A stretch of DNA of 15,557 bases. Origin: an uncultured Opitutales bacterium (GTDB lineage: Bacteria; Verrucomicrobiota; Verrucomicrobiia; Opitutales; UBA2995). The position numbers and the translations under genes were made by a program. The notes beneath the pieces were generated by a model. The model was not told where the DNA came from and did no database searches. It saw only the letters and a list, made by a program, of their open reading frames with translations. Of the stretch, positions 15,424 through 15,557 are shown in pieces (position 1 is the stretch's first letter; the number at the start of each line of letters is the position of its first letter). The DNA lies in the NCBI GenBank assembly GCA_937920335.1, contig CALGUT010000838.1:1-15557 (forward strand), read 5' to 3'.

Positions 15424-15451
15424 TATTTAGTGTTTAGGCAGATCTTGTTAA
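15424..15451 (-). promoter_or_regulatory. Possible weak promoter of mscS
   Basis: On the minus strand TTAACA (15451-15446, five of six -35 bases) is followed after 16 bases by TAAATA (15429-15424), which matches only three of six -10 bases. Transcription would begin about 14 bases before the ATG. No better candidate is visible between the gene and the window edge. Confidence 0.25.
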
Positions 15452-15514
15452 GGATTTGCCCGAATTGTTGTTAGTTGAGGGTCTTTGTAGGATTAGGGTG
15501 ATGGTCACTAGCGT

Positions 15515-15543
15515 CCAGTTAAAGGTCATTGAAAGTCAACTGG
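15515..15543. repeat. Short inverted repeat upstream of mscS
   Basis: CCAGTT (15515-15520) and AACTGG (15538-15543) form a 6-bp inverted repeat with a 17-base spacer, about 110 to 140 bases before the mscS start. There is no U-tract, so a terminator is unlikely. It could be a regulator site for mscS or for a gene beyond the edge, or chance. Confidence 0.2.
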
Positions 15544-15557
15544 TTACAAATATCATT

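Noticed and set aside
1..15557. Mobile element, defence system, CRISPR or biosynthetic cluster hidden in the window
   Set aside because: No direct repeat array, transposase, integrase, nuclease-toxin pair or modular synthase is seen on either strand. Every long stretch is accounted for by the listed genes.

Overview
The window reads as a chromosomal segment of a free-living Gram-negative bacterium. The supporting signs are a Tat-exported molybdenum hydroxylase, a lipobox lipoprotein and an MscS channel. Base composition is moderate, many genes lack a clear Shine-Dalgarno sequence, and the gene mix is compatible with a marine Verrucomicrobiota (Opitutae-like) genome. That placement is an impression, not a demonstrated fact. 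I see no rRNA, tRNA, CRISPR array, insertion sequence, phage gene or integration signature. Almost all of the sequence is coding and no gap between genes exceeds 300 bases.

Left part (1-4748), molybdenum hydroxylase block. On the minus strand, a small [2Fe-2S] subunit (2521-2997) and a Tat-signal-bearing molybdopterin-binding subunit (224-2524) overlap by the four bases GTGA and form a two-subunit enzyme of the isoquinoline 1-oxidoreductase (IorAB) type. Divergent to them lie xdhC (3069-4103) and a MocA-like nucleotidyltransferase (4110-4748). These two are predicted to make the cytosine-dinucleotide form of the molybdenum cofactor and to sulfurate and insert it. Enzyme and dedicated maturation factors are thus back to back around a 71-base divergent promoter region. 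Beyond the large subunit, after a hairpin that touches its start codon, the first 54 codons of a hexulose-6-phosphate synthase-like gene run off the left edge.

Middle (4889-13434). A minus-strand lipoprotein of unknown function carries a Gly/Ala-rich hydrophobic hairpin and has a good sigma-70-type promoter that argues for a GTG start. It is divergent from a full-length single-chain pyruvate carboxylase (5848-9288; biotin carboxylase, carboxyltransferase and biotinyl domains), the main anaplerotic route to oxaloacetate. Next comes a full-length DEAH-box RNA helicase HrpA (9394-13434).

Right part (13435-15557). A DusB-type tRNA-dihydrouridine synthase (13505-14506) converges on a small MscS mechanosensitive channel (14564-15403), and the two share a near-perfect bidirectional terminator. 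A short ORF with a strong Shine-Dalgarno sequence overlaps the start of dusB.

Overall this is mainly ordinary housekeeping sequence plus one accessory oxidoreductase cluster. I did not find a convincing undescribed system. The most worthwhile leads are the hydroxylase/maturation cluster with unknown substrate, the hairpin against the start codon at the left edge, the glycine-rich lipoprotein and the short ORF ahead of dusB.
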